DNA of 64,000 nucleotides from Fimenecus sp045594645 (GCA_045594645.1 JAZNYY010000059.1:31638-95637); one strand, 5' to 3'. Positions 33,484 to 42,855 are shown, counted from the stretch's first letter. Notes: generated from the letters alone by a model not told the origin. Made by a program: numbers and translations.

Positions 33484-34851
33484 ATGAAAATAAATCTTAA
33501 AAACACGAAAAAATTGCAGGCTTTAAAGGGCTTTGGCACTTCGGCTTGCTGGTGGTCACATTATTGCAAGGACGAAAAAACTCAAGACGAGATTGCCGAG
33601 CTTTTATATGGTGACACAGGTCTTAAACTCAACATTTACCGTTACAACATCGGTGGTGGTACTGACGAGGGCAATTACAGAGTGCAAAACCCTTGGCGCA
33701 GAACTGAGAGTATGTATGTTTATGACCGCGAAAAGCAAGAGGGCTATTGGGATTACTCTCTTGACAAAACTGCAAAAGATGTTATGCGCAAATGTCTTGA
33801 CAAGGGAAATATCGACACTTTGATTGTCTTTGCAAATTCTCCCCATTGGTCACAGACCTCAACGGGACAGGCATCGGGTAGTCTAATGATGCACACCTGC
33901 AATCTGCCAAAGGCGAATTACAGAAAATTTGCTGATTATTTCTTAACAGCAACCCAAAGACTAATTGACGAGGGCTTTCCCGTAAAATATGTTAGCCCCA
34001 TAAATGAGCCTCAATGGAAATGGGGTGGCTCTTATGTATGGCAAGAGGGTTGTCACTATGAGCCTGAAGAAATGGCAGAGGTTATGCATATTTTTGCCGA
34101 AGAAATAATCAAGCGAAATATGAGCGTTAAGCTCTACGGTCCCGAAAGTGGCGAAATGATGGGGCTTACACCCGAATATCTTGAACTGCTTTCAAAAGAC
34201 GAGTTGGTTATGAGCGTTATGCCGATTTTCGCTTATCATTCATACCACGATGACGACAACCCGCAAATCAGAGTGCAATTCAAAAACGAATTGGTGCTCC
34301 CCCACCCCGAGCTTCGCTTTAATATGAGTGAATGGTGCGAGCTCCCCAACAAGAGCCACACAAAGAATTTTAAGGGTGCACTCATAACTGCACGAATTAT
34401 CGGTCAAGATTTAATATATGCGGGTGCTGAAAGCTGGACCTCTTGGGTAGCGATAAATCAGTATTCAATAAAAGAAGACGGTAATGATTATTCCGACGCA
34501 ACGCTCACCGCAACAACGGATTATAGTGAATGGTACATTGCCGAGCGCTATTATGGCTTTGCGCATTTTTCGAAATACATACCCGTTGGCTCAGTTTGTC
34601 TTGATAATGGATTTTTCCCCGACGAAAATAATGATTTTAATGTATTTTCATTCTTGACACCCGATGGCAAAGCTGTTACGGTTATAGTAAATGAGAGTGA
34701 AAACAGAGAAATCACACTTGAGGGCGAATTCAAAAATATGACAATAATTGAATCTTGTCAGGAATACAAGCTTAAAACCGTTTATGACGGCGAATATAAA
34801 GGCACAATAAAAGTAAACAATAACAGTATTTTAACTGTAATCAATGAATAG
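33484..34851 (+). CDS. GH30-family glycosidase, endo-beta-1,6-galactanase-like
   Basis: A 455-residue retaining glycosidase. GFGTSACWWSHYCKD and LNIYRYNIGGGTDEG resemble the GH30 group that contains endo-beta-1,6-galactanases. The acid/base Glu is in SPINEPQWKWGG (about 175) and the nucleophile Glu in NMSEWCEL (about 283). A small beta domain ends the protein. There is no signal peptide, so the enzyme is probably cytoplasmic and acts on imported oligosaccharides. GGGGTGGG lies upstream. It is 12 bases from the NifX-like gene, an unexpected partner. The substrate is inferred. Confidence 0.82.
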   Translation: MKINLKNTKKLQALKGFGTSACWWSHYCKDEKTQDEIAELLYGDTGLKLNIYRYNIGGGTDEGNYRVQNPWRRTESMYVYDREKQEGYWDYSLDKTAKDVMRKCLDKGNIDTLIVFANSPHWSQTSTGQASGSLMMHTCNLPKANYRKFADYFLTATQRLIDEGFPVKYVSPINEPQWKWGGSYVWQEGCHYEPEEMAEVMHIFAEEIIKRNMSVKLYGPESGEMMGLTPEYLELLSKDELVMSVMPIFAYHSYHDDDNPQIRVQFKNELVLPHPELRFNMSEWCELPNKSHTKNFKGALITARIIGQDLIYAGAESWTSWVAINQYSIKEDGNDYSDATLTATTDYSEWYIAERYYGFAHFSKYIPVGSVCLDNGFFPDENNDFNVFSFLTPDGKAVTVIVNESENREITLEGEFKNMTIIESCQEYKLKTVYDGEYKGTIKVNNNSILTVINE

Positions 34852-34863
34852 GAGTCTTTTAAA

Positions 34864-35247
34864 ATGAAAATTGCAGTAACTTATGAAAACGAGCAGGTTT
34901 TTCAGCATTTCGGTCATACCGAAAAGTTCAAAATCTATGAGGTTGAAAATGACAGCATTGTGGGTATGACTGTTGTTGACACAAATGGTAGCGGTCACGG
35001 TGCACTTGCCACATTCTTAAAGGCAAACGGTGTTGATGTGCTCATTTGCGGTGGCATCGGCGGTGGTGCACAGAATGCTTTAAGCGAAGCAGGAATTAAA
35101 TGGTACGGCGGAGTAAAGGGTGATTGTAATCAGGCAGTTATTTCATATCTTGTTGGCAAATTAGAATATAATCCTGATGCAAAATGCGACCATCACGACC
35201 ACGAGCACGGCGAAGGACATACTTGTGGGGAGCATTGTCATAATTAA
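34864..35247 (+). CDS. NifX/NifB-like FeMo-cofactor-type domain protein with His-rich tail
   Basis: A 127-residue protein of the dinitrogenase iron-molybdenum cofactor biosynthesis domain family. MKIAVTYENEQVFQHFGHTEKF is the family start and LICGGIGGGAQNALSEAGI the core loop. Such stand-alone domains bind iron-sulfur or molybdenum clusters and occur widely in anaerobes that do not fix nitrogen. The tail CDHHDHEHGEGHTCGEHCHN has eight His and three Cys in 20 residues, suggesting metal storage or delivery. GGAG lies in the GH30 stop region, so the two genes are co-transcribed. Confidence 0.85.
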   Translation: MKIAVTYENEQVFQHFGHTEKFKIYEVENDSIVGMTVVDTNGSGHGALATFLKANGVDVLICGGIGGGAQNALSEAGIKWYGGVKGDCNQAVISYLVGKLEYNPDAKCDHHDHEHGEGHTCGEHCHN

Positions 35248-35264
35248 TTAAATGATAATATGAA

Positions 35265-35377
35265 AATAGCCTTCCCCCGCCGAGGTGAAGGTGGCAAAAC
35301 GAAGTTTTGACAGAAGGGGAGATGTATTTATCCCCCCTCAGTCGCTTCGCGACAGCTCCCCCTCAAGGGGGGAGCCC
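35265..35377. repeat. Composite CTCCCTC-family repeat
   Basis: Palindromes in series: CAAAAC-gaa-GTTTTG, GTCGC-ttc-GCGAC, and a CTCCCCC/GGGGGAG stem. The layout matches 22349-22455 and 63883-64000, with different stem sequences. Confidence 0.72.
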
Positions 35378-35391
35378 AATTCCCAACAAAG

Positions 35392-35420
35392 AAAATGGCG
35401 AGAGTTATGAAACTCCCGCC
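35392..35420 (-). terminator. GGCGGGAG-type terminator of the MMPL gene
   Basis: On the minus-strand RNA GGCGGGAG pairs with CUCUCGCC through one G-U pair, then ATTTTC. It follows the MMPL stop. Confidence 0.7.
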
Positions 35421-35428
35421 ATACTTTT

Positions 35429-38400
35429 TTATTTTGTTTTTTGTTTTTTCTTTCTCACAATCAATTTATCAAATGCGGCTAAAAGACCGGGCAATACGAA
35501 CAAGATAAGTAATATTGCCGAAAGCGAGCCGATTGAAATTGTCAGACAAATCTGTGCAATTGTGGGGTCAACGGGGCTAAAGCCGATTACACCCGTTACA
35601 ATTACCATAATAAGTCCCGATGTGAGAATTGTATGAATTGAGCCGTTATATGCGGCTGTAAGAGCATCTTTAATATCCATTGTCTTACGGTTTTCGCGGT
35701 AGTAGTTTGTGAAGAGAATTCCGTAGTCAATAGTAGCACCCATCAAAATGCACTGAACCACAAGCAACGCAAGATAGAATATGCTGTTACCCATAAGGCA
35801 GCTTACTGACATTGTGATATAAACACCGCACTGAACAAGCAAAACCAGTATAAGCGGTACCCAAATTGAACGGAAGGTAATGAGCACAACTATAAAGATT
35901 GCCACAGCGGTAAGAATGGTAATAAGCAACAATTCCTTATCAAAGCTTTGCTCCATTTCGTAGCTCATAGGTGTATTGCCAATAAAATATGCGCGATTTT
36001 CAAGTTTTGCGTTGCAAAGCTCGGTGAGGCTATCCATAAACAATGTTGTTTCTTCAGACTCAACGGGTAATGAGGTTTCAATCATCATAAGTGAGTGATT
36101 TTTACCCAAAAGCTGAGCAATACCATCATCAAGTTGTGACTTCATTGAACCGATTTCATTCTTAAGGTCATCGCTAAGGAACGCCGAGAACTTGGGGTCA
36201 TTTACCATATCCTCTGAAAGATAACCGAACAATTCTTCGATTGTGAATGTCCATTCGGGATTGCTCTGTTTTGTGCTTGTATAATAAAGATAAAGCATTT
36301 CGAGAGTATTACTGTCAAGCTGGTCAGTAAGTCCTTCAAGCATTTCTGAGAGTTCTGTTGCTGTATAAGCCTTATCTGAAGCTACCGCGTCAATCACAGG
36401 CATTGCACTTTTAAGCATTGAGGTGGACTCGGCATCAAAATAGCCTGCATAATCTTTATTTGTCAGCACATCGCTGTCTACAAAGTGAACAAAACGCTGA
36501 ACTGACATTTTCCAGTTGCTTGTATCCCCATGCTCACTGATATAAAGCAGATAAAGCTGACGAAGCTGAGTCGCAGGCATACCTGTAATTTTTGCAAGTT
36601 GTTCAGGGGTGAACGCAGTACCTTTTACTGTGCCGTCAATTACCTTTTGTCCCATTTCAATCTGTGACAGTTGTTCCTCACTCATCATTGATGAGAATGT
36701 CCCTTTGTTTTGAGCAACAAAGTTTACAAGCTGATAAATTGACATCTGATGAGGTGGCTCAATCATCTGCCACGCAATATATTTTGAGAATACATCTTCA
36801 TAATTTATTGCTTCGGGATTTTCAAGATATTCACTGTGATAACAGTACAAGAGAAGAATGTCATTGGCAGAATAGCCAAGTGCTGACGCCATACTGTTAT
36901 AGTCTCGTTTTTCGAGGACTTTTTCTTTATTTGCAAAAGTTACAAGCATTGACAACTGCGATTTAGTCTCGGCATCAAACATTACAGCATACTGTGGGTT
37001 TTTAGCAACCTCATTTACCACAAAATCTGCAAAAACGGGCATTGTCATTGTGCCGAATTCCGCGCCTTGATACTTACTGTAATAAAGCACGAACACTTTT
37101 TCCAAATCATCGGCATTCATACCAAAAAGCGCTGCTAACTCCTCTGCAGTTTTTGGGGTTGTGAGAGCATCTTTATCTGCAAACATTTTCATTTCATCAA
37201 GACTTGATTTCATATCTTCACTTATGAAATCAGCAAACATAGGATTAGGAATAATCTCATTTGAAATGAAATCGAAAAGCTGAGGAATTGTCATTGGTAG
37301 AAGATTTTCGCCATTATAATAGCTATAATAAATTATATCAAGAAGTGAGGGGTCAATACTCATTGCAACGCCCATACTGTCTATCATATCAACCATACCC
37401 TGTGAGGTAAACTTCTTACCGAGAGTAGTTGAATAGCTCATAACACTCTTGACATTTTCATTCTCTTCAAGCTCTGCTGTCATACCTGCAATTTTGTCTT
37501 CATCTGCATTATTATAAAGTACAACAATTGGGTTTGAGGGTGTGAAAACCTCGGCAATGGGGTCAACTGGCGAAAGAGAATATGCAATCTGTGTATAGCC
37601 CTGCAAAATATATGAGCCAACAAAAAGCACAACGAAAAAAATTGCAATAACCTTGCGAAGCTTAAATTGACCCTTTGAGATTAAGCCCATAGGAATTTTT
37701 AGTTCTTTTTTCTCGGTATCTTCAACCTTTTCATTGAAGATAAGAAGAAGCGCGGGAAGTACTGTCAGAACACAAATCATACTGAGCAATACGCCCTTCG
37801 CAAGCACAAGACCTAAGTCCATACCAATCTTAAAGCTCATAAACACAAGCATAACAAGACCGATAACCGTTGTCATACCGCTGCTTGTAACTGAAGAAAA
37901 TGCGTTGCACCAAGCAACCTTCATTGCCTCTTCAGCATCGTCATAGTTTTCTTTTTCTTGACGGAAACGGTTAGCAAGAATAATTGAGTAGTCCATCGAG
38001 AGAACAAGCTGTAAAATTGCAGCAATGGACATTGTAATCTGCGAAACCTCGCCGAGCACCAAATTTGAGCCCATATTCATAACAACCGCAACGCCGATTG
38101 TCGCCATAAAGAGTATGGGTTCAAACCAAGAACCACTCATAACAAAAAGAATTATAAGCAGAATTACAATTGCCGCCGCAATCATTAACCACGGCATTTC
38201 CATACTGCTTGCGTTATCGTTCATATATTCCACATCATAGGCAGAAAACTGCTTTTCTATGGATTCTTCAATTGCCAGTTCTTCAGGTGAACCATATGTA
38301 TAAGAGGTGCTTACAACAAATTTAGTGTAACCGTCTTTGTTGTAGTCTTCGCTGTCTTCAACATAAGCCACACTGTCTACATATTCGATATTTTCAAGCT

Positions 38401-38659
38401 GTTGACGAATAAGATTGATTTCTTCCGTGCTTAAATTCTCGAACATAACGCGGATTGTCTGTGCGGTAGAAAGATTTTCAAAATCCTCTGCCATAATATC
38501 AATACCCTGACTCATTGTTGAATCATCAGGAAGATATTTTGTCATATCCGTATTGATTGCTACCTTGGGAATAAGCCCTGCACAGAATGCGCAGATTACC
38601 AGCATAAGCGCAAGTATAATTTTATGCCCGTCAACAATAAGCCCTGCTATCTTTTTCAA
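35429..38659 (-). CDS. MMPL/RND-family transporter with helical-repeat ectodomain
   Basis: A 1076-residue RND-superfamily permease of the MMPL type. TM1 (about 12-32) is followed by a first ectodomain (35-150), five transmembrane segments (155-308), TM7 (335-353), a very large second ectodomain (355-905) and the last five segments (908-1062). The proton-relay type Asp is in SMDYSIILANRFR and ATIDYGILFTNYYR. Inside ectodomain 2, five copies of a unit of about 80-100 residues repeat, each with an L-x-LYYS-like helix (at about 441, 521, 601, 701 and 787) and an FADFI-like helix. TTG is the start, after GAGGTG. The substrate is unknown; relatives move lipids or peptides. Confidence 0.87.
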   Translation of the reverse strand: MKKIAGLIVDGHKIILALMLVICAFCAGLIPKVAINTDMTKYLPDDSTMSQGIDIMAEDFENLSTAQTIRVMFENLSTEEINLIRQQLENIEYVDSVAYVEDSEDYNKDGYTKFVVSTSYTYGSPEELAIEESIEKQFSAYDVEYMNDNASSMEMPWLMIAAAIVILLIILFVMSGSWFEPILFMATIGVAVVMNMGSNLVLGEVSQITMSIAAILQLVLSMDYSIILANRFRQEKENYDDAEEAMKVAWCNAFSSVTSSGMTTVIGLVMLVFMSFKIGMDLGLVLAKGVLLSMICVLTVLPALLLIFNEKVEDTEKKELKIPMGLISKGQFKLRKVIAIFFVVLFVGSYILQGYTQIAYSLSPVDPIAEVFTPSNPIVVLYNNADEDKIAGMTAELEENENVKSVMSYSTTLGKKFTSQGMVDMIDSMGVAMSIDPSLLDIIYYSYYNGENLLPMTIPQLFDFISNEIIPNPMFADFISEDMKSSLDEMKMFADKDALTTPKTAEELAALFGMNADDLEKVFVLYYSKYQGAEFGTMTMPVFADFVVNEVAKNPQYAVMFDAETKSQLSMLVTFANKEKVLEKRDYNSMASALGYSANDILLLYCYHSEYLENPEAINYEDVFSKYIAWQMIEPPHQMSIYQLVNFVAQNKGTFSSMMSEEQLSQIEMGQKVIDGTVKGTAFTPEQLAKITGMPATQLRQLYLLYISEHGDTSNWKMSVQRFVHFVDSDVLTNKDYAGYFDAESTSMLKSAMPVIDAVASDKAYTATELSEMLEGLTDQLDSNTLEMLYLYYTSTKQSNPEWTFTIEELFGYLSEDMVNDPKFSAFLSDDLKNEIGSMKSQLDDGIAQLLGKNHSLMMIETSLPVESEETTLFMDSLTELCNAKLENRAYFIGNTPMSYEMEQSFDKELLLITILTAVAIFIVVLITFRSIWVPLILVLLVQCGVYITMSVSCLMGNSIFYLALLVVQCILMGATIDYGILFTNYYRENRKTMDIKDALTAAYNGSIHTILTSGLIMVIVTGVIGFSPVDPTIAQICLTISIGSLSAILLILFVLPGLLAAFDKLIVRKKKQKTK

Positions 38660-38789
38660 AATATAACACCTCTAACAACCAAAAATGGTATTATTTCTCT
38701 ATTATAATTGTTATTATAGCATATATTTGTTAACAATGTGTTGCTAAATTTGATTTTTTTGAGTTTTTTTTACTTTGGGTATAAAAAAA

Positions 38790-38836
38790 TGCTCCCTCTG
38801 ACGAGGGAGCTGTCGAACGCAGTGAGACTGTAGGAG
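38790..38836. repeat. CTCCCTC-family hairpin repeat
   Basis: GCTCCCTC-tgac-GAGGGAGC is followed by CTGTCGAACGCAGTGAGACTG. It lies between the two minus-strand genes at 38659 and 38844, and nothing else is seen in this 184-base gap beyond AT-rich sequence. Confidence 0.6.
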
Positions 38837-38843
38837 AGCGTAT

Positions 38844-39284
38844 TCACTCTTGAAACTGTGGCATTGAGAAAACTTCTTTCTCGGCGGTTTTGAGGGTATC
38901 ATAAAATGATGATGTGGCAAATGAGCCGTCACAAAAAGGCTCCCAACACCCTGGTAAGCCACCCGACCAATACTCAAACATTTCGTATTCGTTATCGCTA
39001 TCCCAAGGATATAATTTTTCATAAGAAACGGTATAAATACCCGTTGATGCTTTCAAAATTATTGCACGGAAATCCTTTGGTTTTGAATAGATTACCTTTA
39101 CTACTTCATCTCCATAACAATCCAATTGCTTGTCGTAACACATTTCAATAATTTCTTCCCAAGGCGGAAGGGGATTTTTCTCATACTCGATTTCATTATG
39201 TAAAGGAGAATAACAATTTTTATCTTTTATTTTAAAAAGATTCTGAAATATTCCTTTTATTAATTTGAGTATATTATTGAACAT
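38844..39284 (-). CDS. Hypothetical protein
   Basis: A 146-residue protein with no recognised family. The N-terminus MFNNILKLIKGIFQNLF is amphipathic; then come PPWEEIIEMCYDKQLDCYG and a beta-rich part with GIYTVSYEKLYPWDSD and FEYWSGGLPGCWEPF. This look is common in small proteins of polymorphic-toxin immunity type, but there is no toxin beside it, so the role is open. ATG 39284 follows AAGGAG; the longer frame runs into a repeat. Confidence 0.62.
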   Translation of the reverse strand: MFNNILKLIKGIFQNLFKIKDKNCYSPLHNEIEYEKNPLPPWEEIIEMCYDKQLDCYGDEVVKVIYSKPKDFRAIILKASTGIYTVSYEKLYPWDSDNEYEMFEYWSGGLPGCWEPFCDGSFATSSFYDTLKTAEKEVFSMPQFQE

Positions 39285-39325
39285 ATTATCAACTCCTTTT
39301 GAGTGTTTATTTGTTCCACTCATCT

Positions 39326-39401
39326 TGTAGGGGCTGCCGACCACGGCAGCCCGCAATAAACTGCCTATTAACTGGCGGGACGCCGAGTCGGCATCCCCTA
39401 C
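39326..39401. repeat. Two-hairpin TGTAGGGGC repeat
   Basis: Hairpins GGGCTGCCG-acca-CGGCAGCCC and GGGACGCCGA-g-TCGGCATCCC lie between TGTAGGG and CCCTAC ends. The right hairpin nearly equals the one at 4427. Confidence 0.8.
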
Positions 39402-39419
39402 TCTGCACTCTGCATTTTA

Positions 39420-40544
39420 TTATCTCATTTGGATATACATATTTTTTATGTCATCATAAGATAATGGAATAATATTTCTCTCCATTAATGGTGTCATACT
39501 CATTTTGGTGAGTGTTTCGATTTCCTCGTCTGTTTTTACGCCGATTTCGGTAAGTGTCATTGCCATTCCCATCTGTCTTTTAAGTTCTGTAATGGCATCT
39601 GCCATATGGTAGGCGTCATTAAATCCGCAATCGCGGGCGAAATCGTGAAGTCTGCCGTTTTCTGCCTCGGCATTAAAGCGGGTGAAATAATCAAGTGTCA
39701 TTGCGCAGGCTTCACCGTGGGGCACACCGTAAAGATTTGTAAGCGGGAATGAGCAAGCGTGACTGCCCGCAGTACGCGGATTTGAAAATGCCACACCCGC
39801 AATAATTGATGCCTCTGCCATTTTTTCGCGGGCTTCAAGGTTTTCGGGCTCTGAATATGCTTTATATAACCACTTGAAAACCAATCGGGTTGCGTGAACT
39901 GCACAAGCCTCGCAAATTGGCTGATGAAGAACACTCCAAAAGCTCTCTAACGCGTGGCTGAGTACATCAAGTCCCGTTGAGGCGGTAACCTTTGGAGGTA
40001 CGCTCAAGGTAAGTCGTGGGTCAACAATAGCGGCTTTGGGATACATAAGGGTATCGTTCATTGTGGATTTCACATTTTTATTGAGGTCTGTCAGCACAGA
40101 AATATTTGTGATTTCACTACCCGTTCCGCTGGTAGTAGCAACGGCAAGCATAGGGATAACCTCGTCAGCATTTATGGGCTTCCCGCCTGTGTGGTAGCTT
40201 TCAATTATATCGTCGCCTTTCGCGATTGCGCAAGCCGCCTTACAGCAATCCATTGGCGAGCCACCGCCGAGTGCTACGGCAAAATCCGCATTATTTTCGC
40301 GAAGAGCTTTAACACAGGCGTTCACATTATCGGTTGTGGGATTGGGACGAATATCGCTGAAAGCGGCAACAATCACGCCATTACAATTCTCAATTATTTT
40401 GTCGGCTATGCCGTTCTTTTTAAGGGTATTTGAGCACACAAGCACTCCCCTTTTATAACCGAATTCTTTTATAATTTCGGGTAATTCGTTGATTTTATCC
40501 GTTCCAAAATAAATTTTTACGGGCAGGCTGAAATTCCAAGTCAT
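39420..40544 (-). CDS. Iron-containing alcohol dehydrogenase
   Basis: A 374-residue Fe-ADH-family enzyme. The NAD-binding turn is ALGGGSPMDCCKA, ATTSGTGSEITN follows, and the metal ligands are in STGLDVLSHALES (Asp, His) and AGSHACSFPLTNLYGVPHGEA (two His). It resembles butanol or 1,3-propanediol-type dehydrogenases of fermenting anaerobes. The substrate is unknown. It overlaps the radical SAM gene by four bases. Confidence 0.92.
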   Translation of the reverse strand: MTWNFSLPVKIYFGTDKINELPEIIKEFGYKRGVLVCSNTLKKNGIADKIIENCNGVIVAAFSDIRPNPTTDNVNACVKALRENNADFAVALGGGSPMDCCKAACAIAKGDDIIESYHTGGKPINADEVIPMLAVATTSGTGSEITNISVLTDLNKNVKSTMNDTLMYPKAAIVDPRLTLSVPPKVTASTGLDVLSHALESFWSVLHQPICEACAVHATRLVFKWLYKAYSEPENLEAREKMAEASIIAGVAFSNPRTAGSHACSFPLTNLYGVPHGEACAMTLDYFTRFNAEAENGRLHDFARDCGFNDAYHMADAITELKRQMGMAMTLTEIGVKTDEEIETLTKMSMTPLMERNIIPLSYDDIKNMYIQMR

Positions 40545-41446
40545 TTTAAGGCTCCTCCTTGAATTATGTTTCTGTTTTTCATTTCTCGATTAATTGTGTT
40601 TAATACATTTTTCTTGTCGGCACTCCACAAAGGCTCAACCAGGTATTTTTTCGGCGCGTCACCTGTAATGCGGTGAATTACCACATTTTCGGGTATTCTT
40701 TCAAGGCAACCGAATAATATATCAAGATATTCACTCATTTGCAAAGGAACTACAGTTCCCTTTTTGAAATCTTCATATAAATCTGTATCTTTTAAAATAT
40801 GCAGAAGCTGTAGCTTTACTCCGTCAGTCCCGCATTTAACTGCAAAATCTACTGTATTAAAAATATCATCTTTTGTTTCGTTGGGCAAGCCGATTATTAT
40901 ATGAGTTATTACATTTATTCCGCGATTTTTCAACTCTTTAACTGCATTTTCATACACGAAATTCGGATAACAACGGCGGATATATTCCGCTGATTTTTCA
41001 TTTGCAGTCTGCAATCCCAATTCAACCCACACGGGCTTGATTTTATTTAGTTTTTCAAGTAAATCGAGGATTTCTGCAGGCAAGCAATCGGGACGAGTAC
41101 CAATTGAAACAGCAACAATATCATCGCGATTTATTACTTCGGTGAAAACTCTTTCAAGATATTCTGCGGGTGCATAAGTATTAGTATAGCTTTGAAAATA
41201 TGCAACAAACTTTTTCGCATCGGTTTTGCTTTCTATTCGTTTTTTTGCCTTTTCGAGCTGAACATTAATATCATCACCGAATTCAGCAAAATGCGACGAG
41301 CCGTTATGGCAGAAAACACAACCTCTTGTATCTAATTTACCGTCACGGTTTGGGCAAGTGAGCCCTAAATCAAGAGACAGCTTATAAACCTTTTCGCCAA
41401 AGGTATTTTTTAGATATTCATTTAAAGAGTAATATCTGCCATTCAT
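40541..41446 (-). CDS. Radical SAM protein, TIGR01212/YhcC type
   Basis: A 301-residue radical SAM protein. The cluster motif is of the extended form CPNRDGKLDTRGCVFC, that is C-x10-12-C-x2-C, characteristic of the YhcC/TIGR01212 group. FQSYTNTYAP, SIGTRPDCL and WVELGLQTANEKS follow as expected. The group is related to Elp3-like enzymes but its reaction is not known. ATG 41446 follows GGAAGTGAT; the longer frame is rejected. Confidence 0.9.
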   Translation of the reverse strand: MNGRYYSLNEYLKNTFGEKVYKLSLDLGLTCPNRDGKLDTRGCVFCHNGSSHFAEFGDDINVQLEKAKKRIESKTDAKKFVAYFQSYTNTYAPAEYLERVFTEVINRDDIVAVSIGTRPDCLPAEILDLLEKLNKIKPVWVELGLQTANEKSAEYIRRCYPNFVYENAVKELKNRGINVITHIIIGLPNETKDDIFNTVDFAVKCGTDGVKLQLLHILKDTDLYEDFKKGTVVPLQMSEYLDILFGCLERIPENVVIHRITGDAPKKYLVEPLWSADKKNVLNTINREMKNRNIIQGGALK

Positions 41447-41550
41447 AAAATCACTTCCGAATACAATTATATAAAATATGACAGAAAAAATCAACAAGGT
41501 ACAATTTTTAGTATTTCATAGACACATTTTACACATTTTGTTCATTCTTC

Positions 41551-41579
41551 TTGACAATTATTAAGATTTTCTTTATTCT
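41551..41579 (+). promoter_or_regulatory. Promoter of the acyltransferase gene
   Basis: TTGACA, 17 bases, TATTCT, about 46 bases before the start codon. Confidence 0.7.
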
Positions 41580-41625
41580 ATATTTAGAATTGCTTAATTG
41601 CGTTAAGCATTAGGGAAGTGGAAAT

Positions 41626-42807
41626 TTGAAATTAAAAACTTTTTTTAATAAAGTCAATCTGAATACGGTAGGATTTCTCGGGTTTTGGATTGTTCTTTTA
41701 ATTGCGCACGCTAAGGTTAAAAGATACAGACCTAAACACAAGAATTTTATTGTTATTTCAAACCATTCAGATGCTCTTGACCCCATATATATTTTGTGTT
41801 CATTGAAAAAATATGTCAGATTTGTTATGGGCGACCATGTAATTTTCAATCCTTGGGTTAAATTTTTCCTTAAAACTATGTGTGGTTGGATTGTAAAGGG
41901 CAGGGATAATCCCCCATCAGTTCTCATTAATGATATGATGGAGAGTGCAAAAGAGGGCGTGCCATTAGGACTTTACGCTGAGGGCACTATAACCCCTAAC
42001 GGTGAAACGGGATTTTTCTCACCAAGAACAGGTCAGCTTGTCAAGGATTTAGGTGTAGCACTTATTACCTATCGTGTAAAGGGCGGTTTCTTCCACACGC
42101 CAAGATGGGGTACGGGGCTTCGCAAGGGCAGAATTCACGGTAAGGTCGTTAGAGAATATTCTCCCGAAGAGCTTCAGAATATGACCGCTGAAGAGGTTAA
42201 TGAAGCAATTAAGCGTGACATTTATGTTAATGCTTTTGAAGAACAAAGAAAACGACTTCGCTATTACAAGGGTAAAAACCTTGCAGAGCATATTGAGAGA
42301 ATTCTCTTTATTTGCCCCCATTGCAACGGAATCGGCACACTTCATTCAAAGGGCAATTATCTCACCTGCGACTGCGGTTATCAAGTTGAATTCGGGCAGG
42401 ACGGATTTTTCCACCAAAGTCAGAAAGAGCTTGTATTTGACAATGTTCTTGACTGGGACAAATGGCAAAAGCCCGTTTGGAAAGATAAGGTATTGAACAC
42501 CCCCGACGGCGAATTGATTTTTGAAGAAGCCGGGCAACCTGTTTATACTCTTGAAAAGAGAAAAAAGATTGAGCTTTCAGACAATGCGGTTTTGCGTTTG
42601 TATAAAGACAGATTTGAAATCGTTTTAAATGAGAACGAAACAGTTATATTCCCCATTGAAAAGCTTAAACTTGTGCTTAATGTTTCGGTTGAATCCGTAA
42701 TGTTTTTTGACGGCGAGCGTTTCTTATATGTAAAAAGCAAAAATCCCCGCGCAGCCGCAAAATATGTTGCCGCGTGGAGATATTTGATAGGTAAGGATTA
42801 TAAATAA
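41626..42807 (+). CDS. PlsC-family acyltransferase with zinc-ribbon tail
   Basis: A 393-residue lysophospholipid acyltransferase-like protein. The catalytic motif is NHSDALDP (NHx4D, about residues 46-53), and YAEGTITP is the glycerol-phosphate site motif. After the roughly 200-residue catalytic part there is a zinc ribbon, CPHCNGIGTLHSKGNYLTCDCG, and a C-terminal domain ending AAKYVAAWRYLIG. The added part is unusual for the roughly 240-residue PlsC proteins. TTG is the start, after a GTGG ribosome site. The lipid substrate is not defined. Confidence 0.82.
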   Translation: MKLKTFFNKVNLNTVGFLGFWIVLLIAHAKVKRYRPKHKNFIVISNHSDALDPIYILCSLKKYVRFVMGDHVIFNPWVKFFLKTMCGWIVKGRDNPPSVLINDMMESAKEGVPLGLYAEGTITPNGETGFFSPRTGQLVKDLGVALITYRVKGGFFHTPRWGTGLRKGRIHGKVVREYSPEELQNMTAEEVNEAIKRDIYVNAFEEQRKRLRYYKGKNLAEHIERILFICPHCNGIGTLHSKGNYLTCDCGYQVEFGQDGFFHQSQKELVFDNVLDWDKWQKPVWKDKVLNTPDGELIFEEAGQPVYTLEKRKKIELSDNAVLRLYKDRFEIVLNENETVIFPIEKLKLVLNVSVESVMFFDGERFLYVKSKNPRAAAKYVAAWRYLIGKDYK

Positions 42808-42819
42808 TAGATATTAAAC

Positions 42820-42852
42820 GGGACGATGTGAGCATCGTCCCTTACTTTTTTA
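42820..42852 (+). terminator. Terminator of the acyltransferase gene
   Basis: GGGACGATG-tgag-CATCGTCCC followed by TTACTTTTTTATT. It shares the TACTTTTTTATT flank with several repeat hairpins. Confidence 0.8.
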
Positions 42853-42855
42853 TTG

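Noticed and set aside
38844..39284. Immunity-protein call for the 146-residue hypothetical protein
   Set aside because: No toxin or secretion gene lies nearby and no family motif was recognised.
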